DNA of 64,000 nucleotides from Beaufortia kweichowensis (Eukaryota; Chordata; Actinopteri; Cypriniformes; Gastromyzontidae), in assembly GCA_019155185.1 (NCBI GenBank), contig CM032795.1, positions 16,161,795 to 16,225,794 on the forward strand, in the 5' to 3' direction. The position numbers and the translations under genes are program-made. The notes under the pieces were generated by a model, which did not search any database, was not told the DNA's origin, and was given only the letters and a program-made list of their open reading frames with translations. Position 1 is the first letter of the stretch, and each line of letters opens with the position of its first letter. This document shows positions 1-13,900 of the stretch, one piece after another.

Positions 1-2380
1 ATAGCTAGTAAACAATCAGATCTGTCTGTGATATTTCTGTTGCCTTGATAGTAGAATCTGTTACTTCAGCAATAAAATGTCTAAACCGTCATCAAATGCC
101 CAGATCAGGTAGCACTCTTTCAACAGCACTTATTGTAAGTACTCATCCTTCATTTGTTAATTCATTTAGATGTTTTTTCAGTAAATTATGTATTGACAAC
201 ACGTAATTTAAGATGAATAACTAATTTTATTCAAATGGATCCTAATGAAATAAAATTCCTCCAAGGATCAAATACGATAACTAAACTAAATAACAAAACT
301 AAAAAAATCTATTTTAGAGGTCATGTTAGTCACAAACGATTTTAGCAAATGGAGATGTAAATAAGGCTGCATTGACAGCCATTCTTAACAAGTCGATTTT
401 TCCTGTAATTTTCCCTTAAATGCTGACCATCCTGCGCTTGCAGTAGAAAGCTGAAAGAGTAGTTTATTTGACAATCATCTTTAAATGATTATTTATTTGA
501 ATCATCAGTACACACTTTGCAGTATAATACCACTATATGCAGCTATTATGAAGAGTGTGCGCAGTTCAGATGCTTCATAACATTCTCTGAGATAAGACCT
601 CTGGTCCAAAGATAGCTTATGAAAGTACCATCTCATCCCACCAGATGGCGATTATGAGAGCGCTTTTCACTTGTCTTGACCTGTACTGACAGGATGTGAA
701 GCCATACACCAGTTTCTTCTGAAGGAAAAAAACACAAACTCAAAGTTGATGATTCAGATTCACTGATCAGTAAAATTATTTGTGACGCATTTATATGGTG
801 AAATGCACTTGAAAGCACTTAACTATGAAGCTGTTAGAAACATGACAAATATGACGTGGTTCTCATTACCCAAACAATCTCAGCCCAACTTTAGGGAATC
901 TTTCCAATTCCGCAATTGTATAATTTTCTGTTTTAGACAATCAATTCTGGGTGCAACTTTTCAGGCATCCATCTCAGGGACTTCTCTTGTAATTTTTTCA
1001 ATAGAGAGTACTATTTTAAAAAATATGGACATTTTTAAGAAAAACCATACAATCACAGAGGTTTCTTCATATACGAAACCAACCCAGACAAGGCTTTGGT
1101 GTGTGTATGTGTGTAAAGCGTAATGAATAGGCTGAATATACCTGTTGGTCTTTCCACGCTGCATTGCTCGTCTCTTTCTCTCCTTCTGTAAATATCAGCG
1201 TGCAGAGACGCAGCAGCGGTGAAGCCTGTGCTCCAAATTAAAAACATTGTAATTATTAAGCATTTTCTGAAATGAAATGGATTTTATGTAAGTTAGATTA
1301 TTTATACAGAGCATTAATAAGCTGCTCTCTATTTCTACGCTCATTACAGAAAACGGATTAAGTCTGAAATCCCATTTTAAACTTACGATGAAGGCGGTTT
1401 TTTGTACTAGACTGTGAATCGAGGGTGAGAGGAATGAGAGGTTGAGAACACTGTTAGGTACTGTAGCAATAATGAAGCATTTACTACAGTCATGTTTGCA
1501 TTTTAAGATGTTTATTTTATTATAAGTATATTATTATTAGCCTGTTGTTGTTCAGTTCTCTTTGCATGCTGGTTCATAATAATGAAACCTTTGGGATTTT
1601 GTGTTTTTTATGTGTTGCTGGGGGGAGGGAGGTCGTGGGCAATGGAGGGTCATTTTATTCTGAATGTTGTTCAGTGTTGAAGACTGAACACAACACACCC
1701 TTTCATTCTGGACACACACAGACACACACACTTAAGTATTTCTTATTGATAAATTATTTGGTGCATTTGTTCTACACACAAAAAGTCACTTTAGGGAAGA
1801 CAATTGGCTTGACGTCCGTCGGCCATATTGATCATTGCTTTCCCCCAAATTTATATTAATAGCAGTGAGGCATCTTGGTAATATTTATTATAAACAACAG
1901 GTGTGTAAGTGTCTGTGTGTGTATCTGAGGTTCACCTTTGTGTAACCACATACAACTACTGTATGTTCTACTGAAGCTCCACCAACACTACTGAAACATA
2001 ACTTCACACATCATTTCTTTTTTATTTATAAATCTGAATGTGTCTGTCTCTCTGGATGAAGAAAAACAAACAGCACACAAACAAAGGTAGCATCTGTTAC
2101 CAAAACCCTTACGACTGTACTAAATATGTAAAAGAAACCTTTTTGTTTTCAAGTGCCATAGCTAGTGTGAAGTAAAGCTGAATGGCATACGGGGTAGATG
2201 CTTTACTGTATAAGCCGTTTACTTGAGAAGCAATCATAAAGTGGAATTCAGATGCAAGTGTGACGATTCAGACAACTGTTTGTGGTTTATGGAGAACAGG
2301 CTCTGATTGACAGAACTTTAACACATGTCCACAATAATAAAAGCACATGTAGCATGGGGGGGTCTGTTCATTTGCCAAGA

Positions 2381-2404
2381 GTGTGTGTGTGTGTGTGCGT
2401 GTTG
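2381..2404. repeat. (GT)n microsatellite
   Basis: About nine GT units with one interruption, inside the presumed 3' UTR at the left edge. Confidence 0.85.
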
Positions 2405-2617
2405 CATTGTAAAACAGTATATAAATGAAGGGTGAATAGCACTTTGTATGATAAACTGATTATGTGTGAGCATTGTGAAATGGACATGTAAAAGTACTGA
2501 CTAATCAAGACCTTAAGGAGTCTCCACCATGTTGTACATATTAAGCAAATGACTTAAGTGATTTTTGTTAAATTCTATATTTTATGGCTTTTGTAGACAT
2601 TTCTTTGTGGGATAAAA

Positions 2618-2623
2618 AATAAA
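2618..2623 (+). terminator. Poly(A) signal AATAAA of the left-hand plus-strand transcript
   Basis: AATAAA is followed about 20 bases later by a likely cleavage point and then a GT-rich element (2649-2667), the usual arrangement of a vertebrate polyadenylation site. It converges on the trpm6 poly(A) signal about 45 bp away. Confidence 0.55.
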
Positions 2624-2663
2624 GAAAATTTTATGGATGCAATCTTGTAGTTTGTGTTTCGTG

Positions 2664-2669
2664 TTTATT
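2664..2669 (-). terminator. Probable trpm6 poly(A) signal
   Basis: Read on the minus strand, this is AATAAA about 280 bases downstream of the trpm6 stop codon at 2949. It is the nearest canonical signal I saw after that stop, giving a 3' UTR of roughly 300 bases that ends close to 2645. Confidence 0.55.
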
Positions 2670-2948
2670 TCACATTCAAAATGTTATATTTTTGAAATCA
2701 TATAATACAGCCAACATAAAAAAGTAGAAATAATCGGAGATAATGTATAAAGTATGTCCTTTACAATCAGCATAATACCAAAGGATAATGTTGCGTTTTA
2801 TGAGGGTATATAAATATATTATATCTTTGCATTATGATCAATGTATGTGTTTTGTCACATGTAGTGATTCTTTTGCAAACTGATCTGTGGATTGGACAAT
2901 CTTGCACACCCTAAATGGATACGTTTAAATCTACTTCCAGGTCAAAGG

Positions 2949-4932
2949 TTAAACTGTGCTGCTGGTCCCATCAAAGGCAGGAAGCGACTTCTTCTCGCTG
3001 CCGCTCCTCCTCAAACCTGAAACGCCAAACACAACATACACAATTGTATATTCATAATTTATCACAGAGAGATGCTTTCCTTAAGATGCGAAATGAAATC
3101 TGTGGATTTGGCATTAATAATTTGTTTTGATGCGGTTCTTGGATAGGACGCAAGACGGAAAAACAAAGCACCTTTGAAATATCAAACAAACGTGGCGGAG
3201 TGCTTTTCGTTTGTTTATTTTTCATTCCTCTACTTCTGAAGCCTAGACTCCCTCTTGATACAAACAACAGGCATCTCATATGTCTTCCATGAGACAGTAA
3301 TTAATATCTAATCAAAGTCAACACTCTCCAACGCACAAAGAACTATTAAATATGTAATCAAAGAAAACATCTCACATGCCACAAAGGAAGCCACGCCCCT
3401 CTTCCGCATGCCTTTGCTGTCATAAAAATGCAATCATTTCTGCCTCATTAGAATGTTTTTCTAAGACCTTCAGACTTAATTAGACTGCTTTTTCTGTTTG
3501 GCAGAAAGTTTATTCGAAAATATTAAATATGTAAAGTTGGAAACATGGAGGTACTGCATGTCATTTGTACGGAGAACAGCCAATGCAAGAAATTAAAATA
3601 AAGAGTATTAAAAGTGACATGTAGTGACATGAGGCAACATAAGGTTGACGTGAACGTTACCTCACCTGAGAGACCGAGCTTCTTACAGCAGGGGTTGCAG
3701 GTGTGTTTGACAACAAAGCTCTGAATTGCATCATCACCCAGATTGGCTGGTCCAAACGCCATCTCACCAGACATGCTATAACACGAACAAAAGAAACATT
3801 TTTTTACAAATATCTTCATGCATTAAGGCTATTTACATGCAAGAGAGCACACATCCATACCTTTCATCATCGACTCTGATCACTGAAGGATCTGTAAGGT
3901 CTTCTCCCACACCTTCAGTCAAAAGTAAAGTTTTTTCATTTCATAACACTTATTTCACTGTTGGTCTGTAATCTAATCATGACAAACTATATATTGATGG
4001 AAAGATAATGATAAACATAAACCAAAAAAATATATATTTATAAAATTATCTTTAATTTGTAGTTCAGATGATGTATTTTCAAATGTATTCTCAATATGTG
4101 CAGTGACAGTTATCAGTTTAATAATCAAAAAGTCTGTAAGAGAAAGCATATTAATACCTTGAAGATCCAACACTAACAGTTCTTTGTCGGTGTACTCGTA
4201 CGTCCAGTGGGAGAAAGCAAGCATGGTCTCCTCCAGACCGCTAGAAGGAGTGATCTCCTCCCCTGTATTATTGTTATATTTTCTAAAATGGCCACTCATG
4301 TTCTTCTCAATAGTCAACCACTGGCCATCAGAGCACCAATAAAGCAAAGAAACATCCAGAAACCTGCACACATGCACATGCTTAGAAACACACGTGTACT
4401 TAATCACTCTTATTGCATGAATACAGATAATAAGATGGTGTTAATTCACTGACCTAGGACTGTGGGACACACTGCTGGGTTTCATTTGGTTGAATCTCTG
4501 CATGAGTTTCTGTGCCGCTCGCTGTTGTTGGATCTCCTACAGGTTCAAGCGGAAGTATTAAATAGAGAAGTAAATAAATTATTGTGATTATGAAAGCAAA
4601 TAATCAATTATGCAAAATGCAATGTTTGACCCTAATTAAAATAACAAGACGTACCCTTAGACAAAGATGAAGCAATGTGTTATGTGGAAATACTTTCTGC
4701 CAGATGCGGACCACCTCTGGCCTAAAGGCCTTTGCCACATACACCGAGCCCAGTTTCAACACATCGCCCTCAGCCCAGGTACACACCACCTTGGTGGCCC
4801 TCCGCAGACCTCCATCCAGCACCTCCTGGTGAGCTAACGGTTGCAGGACAGCCGTACGGCCGTGCTGAAGCCAGGACTGTGAGGAACCTGCTTCTGTCTC
4901 CTCCAGAGTATAAATGCAAACCTCATCACCAC
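2949..4932 (-). CDS. trpm6: trpm6 exons 34-39: alpha-kinase domain and C-terminal tail
   Basis: Exons: 4655-4932, 4454-4536, 4158-4363, 3861-3912, 3666-3775, 2949-3016. The atypical alpha-kinase phosphorylates Ser/Thr and regulates channel and nuclear substrates. Visible features: LDGGLRRATKVVCTWAEGDV with the ATP-binding Lys, LHLCLREIQQQRAAQKL across exons 34/35, RKYNNNTGEEITPSSGLEE and AFSHWTYEYT then LLVLDLQG (exon 36), VGEDLTDPSVI (exon 37), and FGPANLGDDAI with a His/Cys zinc cluster KHTCNPCCKK (exon 38). The last exon adds only 21 residues ending SSTV before TAA, so the tail beyond the kinase is shorter than in the human protein. The kinase looks catalytically intact. Confidence 0.93.
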
Positions 4933-7900
4933 CTGAACACATCAAGCATCAGTATACGAATATAAAAAACATGTACGTCTGTTTCTGATTTGTTTAATAA
5001 CAACTAAATGTCTAAGGATTTACCCAATAAAGACACAGGGGTGAATGGGATAGAGTGAGCCAGTCTCATTAAGTTGTTCCTTTCCATTGCTGGAGAAACC
5101 AAATGAAAATCAGCAACAAAAAACCCACAAATATAAAGAACAGGAGTAAAAAAATATCATATTTCCCACCTGAGTAGTGTTGGCCTAAATCTTCAGTCAA
5201 CTTAAATGTAGAGCCCCGAACTAACAGACACGAGGAAGCACAACACAACAATATTAAAACAATAAATTGTTTTGCAGCTAAACAATTATCTGTGTATAAC
5301 AAAAATGTCACCAGAATGAAACTCGTCCACTTCAATGACAGCATTATTAAAAGAAAAAGAAACGTTTTTTTAAAAGTCTTTACCCTCTGGTGTTATGCTG
5401 CTTATCCTACATAGGAAGGAAATTTGAGATGAACAGTTAGTGCTGCAAATGTAAAATGTTTTCTGTGATTAATTAAACTGTCCAATCAAAAATAAACTCA
5501 CGAAGGTCTCTGACTGATAGATTTGGCCCAGCTGCTGAGCAGCGGCTGCCTGGGATTTTTAGTGTTCTAAAAACAGTCACATTCAGCCAATCAGGTGTCT
5601 GACAGAACAGGAAGAATACTCGCAGTGATGCTACAGGTAAACTTACCAGCCATGATGGGGCCAGTTTTGCAAAATCCACTTGGTCGACATCTAGAAAATA
5701 AGTTTGGAAAGTAAGAAAGTAATGCCATTTCTGTGACATATAGCAATTAGAAATTAGTGTTTATCGATGTAATTCAAGTAAAAATGACATACTCAGCTGA
5801 GTTAGACTAACAGAAGTTCTGAATTTCCGGTCAAACAGGCCCTTCACTCTCCTCTTCATTTTTCTTCGTGGGTCAAACTCATATATGGAGCATCTCGTTT
5901 CATCTTGTTTCACCTATAAGGTGATGGAGGGATCATTAGAACATATGACCGTGATCTTTATTAAGTTTAAGAAAATATCAGAAGAACGAATTAAAATGAA
6001 ACAGGAATGAAGGGAAGCAGCTTTGTTTACATTTTCAGAGGTTCCTGTTCTGCTCTTGACAGACTTTTTTCCAAATGACCTCCTTAAAATCTTAGATAAT
6101 CCTTTAACCACACACACAAACTGATCATTAAAAACAAACAAACTGAAATTGTTATTAATATACTATGTTATGCATTCATGACATGCATTGATAATACCTC
6201 TCTGATGGGGAGGTGAATGTGTCCCAGTCTGATGTTCTGATGTTTCTGTATCAGGCATGGCCAAAGCCTCCACGCTGGCCGAGAGTGAGCGACTCTGCTC
6301 CAGATCAAAGTCCCACTTCCTGCCTAAAAGTGTTGGAGATCGTGTGACCCGTCCACCATGAGACTTCCTAAATCCTGGGTTTCTAATCCCCACCTCTTTA
6401 TCTCCATCATTCTGAGAGTCCGAGAGCAGGAACGTGTGGCTGGAGGCTCTGGATATTGAGCGCAAGTCGTCCTCATCATAATCTTCCTCCATGGACTCCT
6501 CATGACTGGGTGGAAGTTCATGAATAAGGATGTAAGGCATAGTGGGGGAACTGGTGCGCGACAGCTCCCCGGATCCATACACGCTCTTGTCCCTCCACCC
6601 AACAAACAGGTGAGGTGAAGATCCATGTTCCGTCAATGCACCTTCTCTCGAATCATAGCGTTGAAGAGACCACCTAAAACTACTGCCATCTTCCTCCTCA
6701 GGGTATCCCAGCATGCTTTTGCTTCTGACCTCAGGGAGTCCAGCACTGGACCCTGATGGTAACTTGAGAGAAGGGCGCTGCCACTCGGGTCCCAAGCCTC
6801 GGAGGAGGGAAGGAGGGGTGCTACGGTAGTGCTTCGGAGGCGGACGGGCTTGGCTCGGTGCGACGCTTCCGCTAATGCGAAGGCAGCAGCTATGGGACAA
6901 CTGCTCGTGCCGGCACGACATTGGCTGGCTCTGACCGAGACGGGCCACCTCTTGCTGCTGATTGTCTGAGGCAGAGAGGAGGTTTAAAGTGTCCACCGCT
7001 AGAGCGGACAAGTCCTGCAACTCACCTAAGTGATTGTCTAAAGTGCGCAGGTTGTCCTGGATAACGTTAACTTTCTCAGCAACCTCAACCAATATTGCTG
7101 CCATCTCTTCAGCTCTAAAAATAAACACAAATAAGAGCTCATTCAATCTGTCTAAGAGGACTGAAATGATGTCATTTCCTGTTATTAGACTAAAGGCCAG
7201 ATCCAAATGAATTCTGGGAGGTTTCACTCACTTGTCAGCTGCGGAGCGAATTCTGTTAATTTCACTGCTTTGTTGATTCTCCGTTTTATCTCTGAAATAC
7301 CCAGCCACACACTTTTCCTCAAACTCATGCAGCTTCTTCAGATCATCAGGGGCTAAGAGTAATTCTGTAAACACACCAGCAACACATTTACGTTCCATAT
7401 ACTGTAAGCAAAAATTTTCCACGCATACAGTATGTGTAACACAGAAATACACACTCACTGAGACCGGTTCTTCCCCGTTTGGACGCCCCGCTGTGCTTCT
7501 GCCACACCGAGCTGAGACACAGGGTCATGTGACTAAGAATGATGAGAGGAGGCGGCAGCCACGGCTTCTCCTGATAGGTCATGATGTAACGATAACGGTT
7601 GTATTTCCACAGATTACGAGATATGGCGCTCATTTCGAAGTAAACATTGCTGTGAAGTGAATAATAAAAAAGTAGGTTAAAACAACGCAAAACATCTAAG
7701 ACTCCATCTACATGACAGAGGATGAGATTGATGTTAACTTTCGTGATGAAGATGAAGTGCGTACTTGAAGAAGGCAATGAGCAAATTGACCATGATAATA
7801 TACTGAATGAAAAGGTAAACAGCCTGCAGGAAGGGGGTCAGAAACGCTCCGGGGACACAGGTCTCGGGATTTTGACAGGCTGTCAAAAACACAAATAATG

Positions 7901-10900
7901 CTCTAAATGAAATGTAACAAAGTAAATGAAATCAAATAAAACTGATATGAGAGATAAGTTTAAATCAGGTGCACATGAATGGTGTGAAAAGCATTACTTA
8001 CCATCAATCTCTCCGGCATACACTTCCCCAAACATCATCCAGTAAGGTTGGAAGACCACATCTCTAAGCAGATTCCAGGATGGATCTTCATTTGGTGACA
8101 GGATTGACTTCCTGGATGTGCCAAAACTGACCAATACAACTGCCATTATGACCACGATGTAGAACATGTTACTCATCTGTGACACACAAAGAGACACATA
8201 TCCATGAGGTCTTACCGAAGTGTTCTGTATTCATTTACTTATATAAATTATTGTCTTGATTTACAATCAGGATGTTTAGCTTTCCTGTAGTATTCCTGCT
8301 ATATTTCCTGTACTTCACAAAAAATAAAAGATGGTTTTCATAATAAAAGTAAATGTTGCATGCATGTAAGCTGTAATCATTGACACATTCACTCCATTAC
8401 ACACCATTTTAGTGATCATGGTCAGGTAGGGTCCTGTATGCTGATTGACAGCAAACAGGTCCAGAAGCCTGACAGACCAGAAGATAAAATCCAGCGAGTA
8501 GACAATGTGACTGGCTAAGCGTGTTTCTTGGTGCCATCGTAGGGAGACCCCAGCAAAAAACAGGAGGATTCCCATGAAGTCATTGATGTTCCAGTACTCA
8601 CTAAACCAAACCTTCAGCTTCTTACTGAACTTTCTGGGTTCCAACACCCACACCTAGAAGAAACACAATAAACACATTACATAAAGTACTGTAAGTTGTA
8701 CTGTAAGTCAACACAAAAGGTAATTCATATTTGTATTATTTTGGTTTATAATATATTATATTACAGCATATCTTATAGGAATTATTAGCATATTATATAA
8801 AATATAATTTTTTAGGTAGATTGAGACAGCTTTTGACAATCATCTTAATGTTTCGTAATGTAGCTAAATTCAGCCTATATATTCACATTATACAATATAT
8901 GTATATGGGGATATTTAAAAGGACAGTTCATCCAAAATGAAAATCCTTTTCATAATTTACTCACCCTCATGTCATTACAAACATGTATGACTTTCTTTCT
9001 TCTGCAGAACACAAAAAAAGATATTTTGAAGAATGCTGAGAACCAAACAACATGCCATTCCATTGTATGGACACAATATCACTGAAACTTTTGTCAAAAT
9101 ATCTTCTTTTGTGCTCCACAGATGAAAGAGTCATATACAGGTTTTAAATGACATGAGGTTGAATACATTATGACAGATTTTGGGTGAACTACTGTACAAA
9201 CTCTGTTAATAATTCCCACCATTGAACTGCTGCAGAGTTCACAGAGGTAACAAAGGTGGGAGAGAATTCAGTGAAATTCTCATTGTAAACTTGCAAACAC
9301 CATAATCAGAAAGAGATAGCTCCTCACAAGAGACCTTTGAATCTACCACAATAAAGATAAGACTTTTCAACAACACTTCATTCTGTAATTGCCCTGAACA
9401 GCTGCAGACAAAGCCATCATACGCGGTTGATGATGCCCTTTATCTTCTAACAGTGATTCTTCAAGAGTCTCCTGCAGAGGGCTGTGATTTCAAGAGCACT
9501 AACCTCTCGAGCTTTCTCTGCTGCTGTGCTCAGGATATATGTTATGACCAAACATTCCTGAACGTTGGGCTTCTCGTCCATCTTCACAAGCACGGTGTAA
9601 GAGAACAGCATGAGGAAGCCAAGGAACGCCATCTGGATGTTTAAATCAGAAATCAGCACTTCAGTGACGGCCAAAGAAAGTGAGAAATTAAGTTCAGGGG
9701 GACGTAAAACCTACTGTGTGAAACCAGAATTTAACCACAGGAGCAGTGTAGAAGTCATACACTTTTCTGGTCCAGGGAAGAAGACAGTTGGTTCCTCTCT
9801 CCTCATCACCCTGGTTCTAAAGGAGTCAAAAGGCTCATAAAGTTATCAGTGTGATATATATTTATGAGATGTATGTAGTATCTGTATATTAAGTGTCGTA
9901 CTGCATTTGCTGTCCCTTCTTGATCTGATGGTCCTGGATTTCCTGGTTCCCACCCAAACTGCAAGGCCTCCTGTGGCTGGGGAACATGGGACATCTCCGC
10001 CTGACTCTTAAACTCTAACAGCTGAATGGCCATCGGCATCAGGATGCTGGCAATAATCTGGTAAGAAAGGATGTGGTTTTGGAAAAAAGGCTTTTAAAAG
10101 TAAAGATATCGGTCAAAGCAGAAAACATTATTATTCACACATAAACACCACTATAATCATCATCTTGCATCTCAATGAAGCTAACCTTAAACCAGGAGTT
10201 CTTGCTCATGTTGAGACGGCCCATCCACAGGTCTGTGAGGAGCATCTGAGTGCAGTTGTGGGCCACGAAGGGACTGAGTCTTGAGGAGACGGCCATCTGC
10301 AGACAGGTGAAGTTACTCCAGTCCTTCATCTCCCACGTCAGCATCTTCATCGCCATGCGCTCGTTCTCTCTGAAGGCTTTGTCCAGAAGATCCACAGCCA
10401 GCTGACCAAACTCACTAAGAGATTAAACCAAAGTTTTAGCCTGGATTTAGTCTAGAAAACCTAGTCTGATGTAACCATTAGACAAAACTGACAGCGAGTT
10501 CTTCTTCAACTCTTCAGCCATGCTGTCATCCATATTGCTGTCTTTAGCTTCCGCCGCCATGGCCCGGTAGAGCTTGCTGGCCACCACAGCCCTGGCCATA
10601 GCTTGCTCTCCATGCTGCCACAGGAAAAGCGCCATTTCCTGTCGATGCTTGAGCACTGCCCACACAAACAGGTCATTAAAAGTGCATACAAATTCGGAGG
10701 TCTGGGCCAAGTTCAGGTCCTGAGACACTACCGCACCCTCCTGCAAAGACACAATTCTGGTTGTTTTTAATAAATGGCATGACTGTTAATGTATTCATAA
10801 GCATATAGTGTCTGAGAATGGAAAGTTCAAAGGACCTGTCTGCAAGGCTGAGCAGTTCTGTAGAAATGGGAACGAGGTGGGGTGGCCTCTGGAGTTACGA

Positions 10901-13900
10901 TTACTTTCTTGGCCTTGTTGAAGGGACTTGAACCCTCCTAGCTCACACCAAAACAAATCATTCACTTTTACAGAATGCCAACTAGCAAAAATTATTATTA
11001 TTATTAAAAAGACATACCTTCATTGGTGCGTGAAAGCGACTGTACATTGTTCTGAAGCTCTTGCGAGTATATGTGCTTCGATAAGCTCCTCCAATCAGGT
11101 ATTCGATCACCATTCCCACATCAATCAAAGAGATCTTATAAACCGCAGGCAGTCGAGTCTACACGAAAACATACAGGACATGCTTAAAGAAACACACAGA
11201 ATTCACAGATACAAGAGCTTTTCTATCTAGCTTAACTTACTCTACACAAACCTGTCTGGCATCCTCAATGAGGTGGCGTAAAAAATGATCTGGGCCGCCT
11301 TTTTGCTGAAAAATACAAGTACATTTTATTATAATCAAAAGAAGAGATAATCGTTGTCTCCTGGCCATCACAAATTTGTCTCTGCTTGCTTGTAAGGAAA
11401 TAAAAACGTAATGTACAGTAAGTGTTAATTAATCATTACTATGTTGTAGAGCTGTTCCAGATGAGATGGTCAGGAAGCGGCTCATTGTCATGCCGTTCTC
11501 GATCAGAAGCTTCACGAAACTGACACGGTCCATCACCAGCGCATCCAACATGGTCTGCTCAAGAGATCCTACCTATAATAATCAGCGACATGTTATACAC
11601 TTTTCCAACACATTAAAAGTTTAATTCCAGGCTGTTTAATAATAAATGGGTTTCTGTACCTGCCACTGTTGTCCATACACAAGAATGTGGTCCCTTGCTA
11701 CATCAGCTCTGTCCCAGGCTAAAGAGATACTTAGTTGGTCATCAGGCGAGGCTCTGGTACCTGTATGTAAAACAGTTTAATGTTCATAATGTTCACAAAA
11801 TGTCCTTCCAAGGACATATGTGACCCTGTCTGTGAAAACAAGACTAAAGTCTAAAAATCAAATTCTGAAATAACGAGCATCAAAGTTTGATTTAACCTAT
11901 TAATTTCACTATGATTCCAATCTTTGACATGACCTTACTCAGACAATATTAAAGACATCATTGTTAAATTCTCACAGAGTGTTCTTTACATTATGAAGAA
12001 TGATTATATGTAGAAAACAAAAAAATGACAAAAAATGACTTTAGCTGGGTTTTCACAGATTGGGTCACATATTTGAATTGGTTTGTTTCCATAGATATGT
12101 GATAAATCAATTGCTTAATCAGCTCAAAATATTGTTTTCTCTCACAAAACTATTGTTTCACCTCAGAAAGCATTTATTAACCCACTGGAGTAATTAAGAT
12201 ACAAAAAAATCGTACCTCTCAGTGATGTAGCGAGAATAGCAACATCTGCCTCTTGAAGATCCTCTGCTTCTGAGTCATAAATGGTGATCTAAAATGTATA
12301 AATACATAAGAATATGAAAACCAAACAAAAATCAAATGTCCAACTTATATCCTCAAAAAGATGGCCAGCATTGAAACAGATTTGTAAATGAGCGGTGTTG
12401 CCGTCATGTCATGTTCAATACAGCCAGCAGTTATTTATTTTGTTTGGAATTAGTATATAACCACCAGCATCATATGCCAATATATAAATGCACGTAACTC
12501 TATACGACACCCAGAGGAGATGTTTCTTCTCTTAACATGCTTTCGGCATTTCATCACACGAGTGATTCATAGCCAATCAAAGAATCTGTGCGCCCGGGGA
12601 CCAAATTAATCCCGTCTATTCGATTAATATGGAAATACGCTTCATGCGCCATCATTCCAATTATTCTGTTCTCTCTCAATTTAGAAGCTTGGAGATGTGG
12701 AAAGGGTGTGGTAAACTACAACATTCTGTTTGATGGAGGCTTAACATCAGAGCTCTCGGCGTAATGACAGAGACCGATACACAGCAGGCATCTTATCACA
12801 CAAAACAACCACTGTTTACCGCCAAGTAGGAGGAGAGAGGAAGAGACAGAAGAAGAGGAAACGGCAAGAGAGAGACAGGAAGAGGGAAAGAATGTACAGA
12901 TGCAAAAGGGATTTGAGTCTGTTGGATGGGTGTGGAGTTTACAGGACAACTTTTACTGACATGTCTTACAAAGCCATTTGATAGTTGCAGTATGTTTAAA
13001 GAGCAGGAATTTTGCTGTGTGATATGTAATGCTTTTGTAACTTTGAAGCTTTGGAATGACTTGAAGGTGAATAAGTGATGACAAAACTTTTATAGAAAAT
13101 CTTTGTTTGTGTTTGGCTGTAGAATATACTTTGATCTAGAATGGCATGAGGGCAAGTAAATAACTAGTAAATGACTATTATTTTAAGGATTATTTTAATG
13201 TTATTTCCTGTACTGACGATTATAATCTATAAATACCTCACTAACTGGTATCTCATGAGAGCAGTGAAATCAAGAAAGACTAAAAAACAACTTTCAACAC
13301 TAAAATTTCAACACTGTTGCATAATTATGGCAGCTACGCAAGTTATTTTACTCACAGCCTCTCTGTGTTCCATACATTCCATGAGTATGTTGAGGAGCTC
13401 AGCAGCCTCTGGTCTTTCCAGCTGAACATCTCTTGAATCCTCAGTACAAAATCCTCTTTTATATCTGAATCCAACTTCCTGAGGGAAATACAGAAAAACA
13501 CAACATACAAATACACAAACTTAAGAAGGAATAGTTTACCAAGAAAATTTCTCTCATAGTTTACTCACCATCCTATGTAAATATGACTTTTTTCTTCAAC
13601 TGAACACAATATGAGTTCTATTAACTTATACAATGTATTATATTAATATCCTGGCTTCTAATTAGCTTTGTAATGCTAAACAATTGTGTAAAAAAGTGTT
13701 AAGCTGAAGAAAAAAGTCACGAGAGTGAGTAAATTATGAGAAACATTTTGTTTTTTTAGTGAACGATTCCTTTAATTACACAACAGGTCACGTGGAAGCA
13801 GAAAGCAACACGCACAACAATCATTCCACACCCAAACCCTTTCTTCTTTATGGAAACCAGTACAGATGTCCTAGACTGAAACACACCTGTCTAAAGCTGT

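Larger units (their letters stand above)
1..2641 (+). other. Presumed 3' UTR of an upstream plus-strand gene (rorb by synteny)
   Basis: No convincing coding exon is visible in this 2.6 kb on either strand. The DNA is AT-rich with scattered GT runs (around 1099-1115 and 2381-2400). It ends in a canonical AATAAA at 2618-2623 followed by a GT-rich stretch, the pattern of a plus-strand polyadenylation site. In human, RORB lies on the opposite strand downstream of TRPM6 and converges on it, and it has a very long 3' UTR. The assignment to rorb therefore rests on gene order only. No nuclear-receptor sequence was found in the window. It could instead be another plus-strand transcript or plain intergenic DNA. 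Confidence 0.35.

Noticed and set aside
1545..1859. 104-codon plus-strand frame near the left edge
   Set aside because: Low-complexity and Cys/His-rich by chance, with no recognisable domain; it lies in presumed 3' UTR.
12716..12949. 77-codon minus-strand frame in trpm6 intron 9
   Set aside because: It has Ser-rich, GA/CT-like composition, no similarity to TRPM6 and no need for an exon there by phase.
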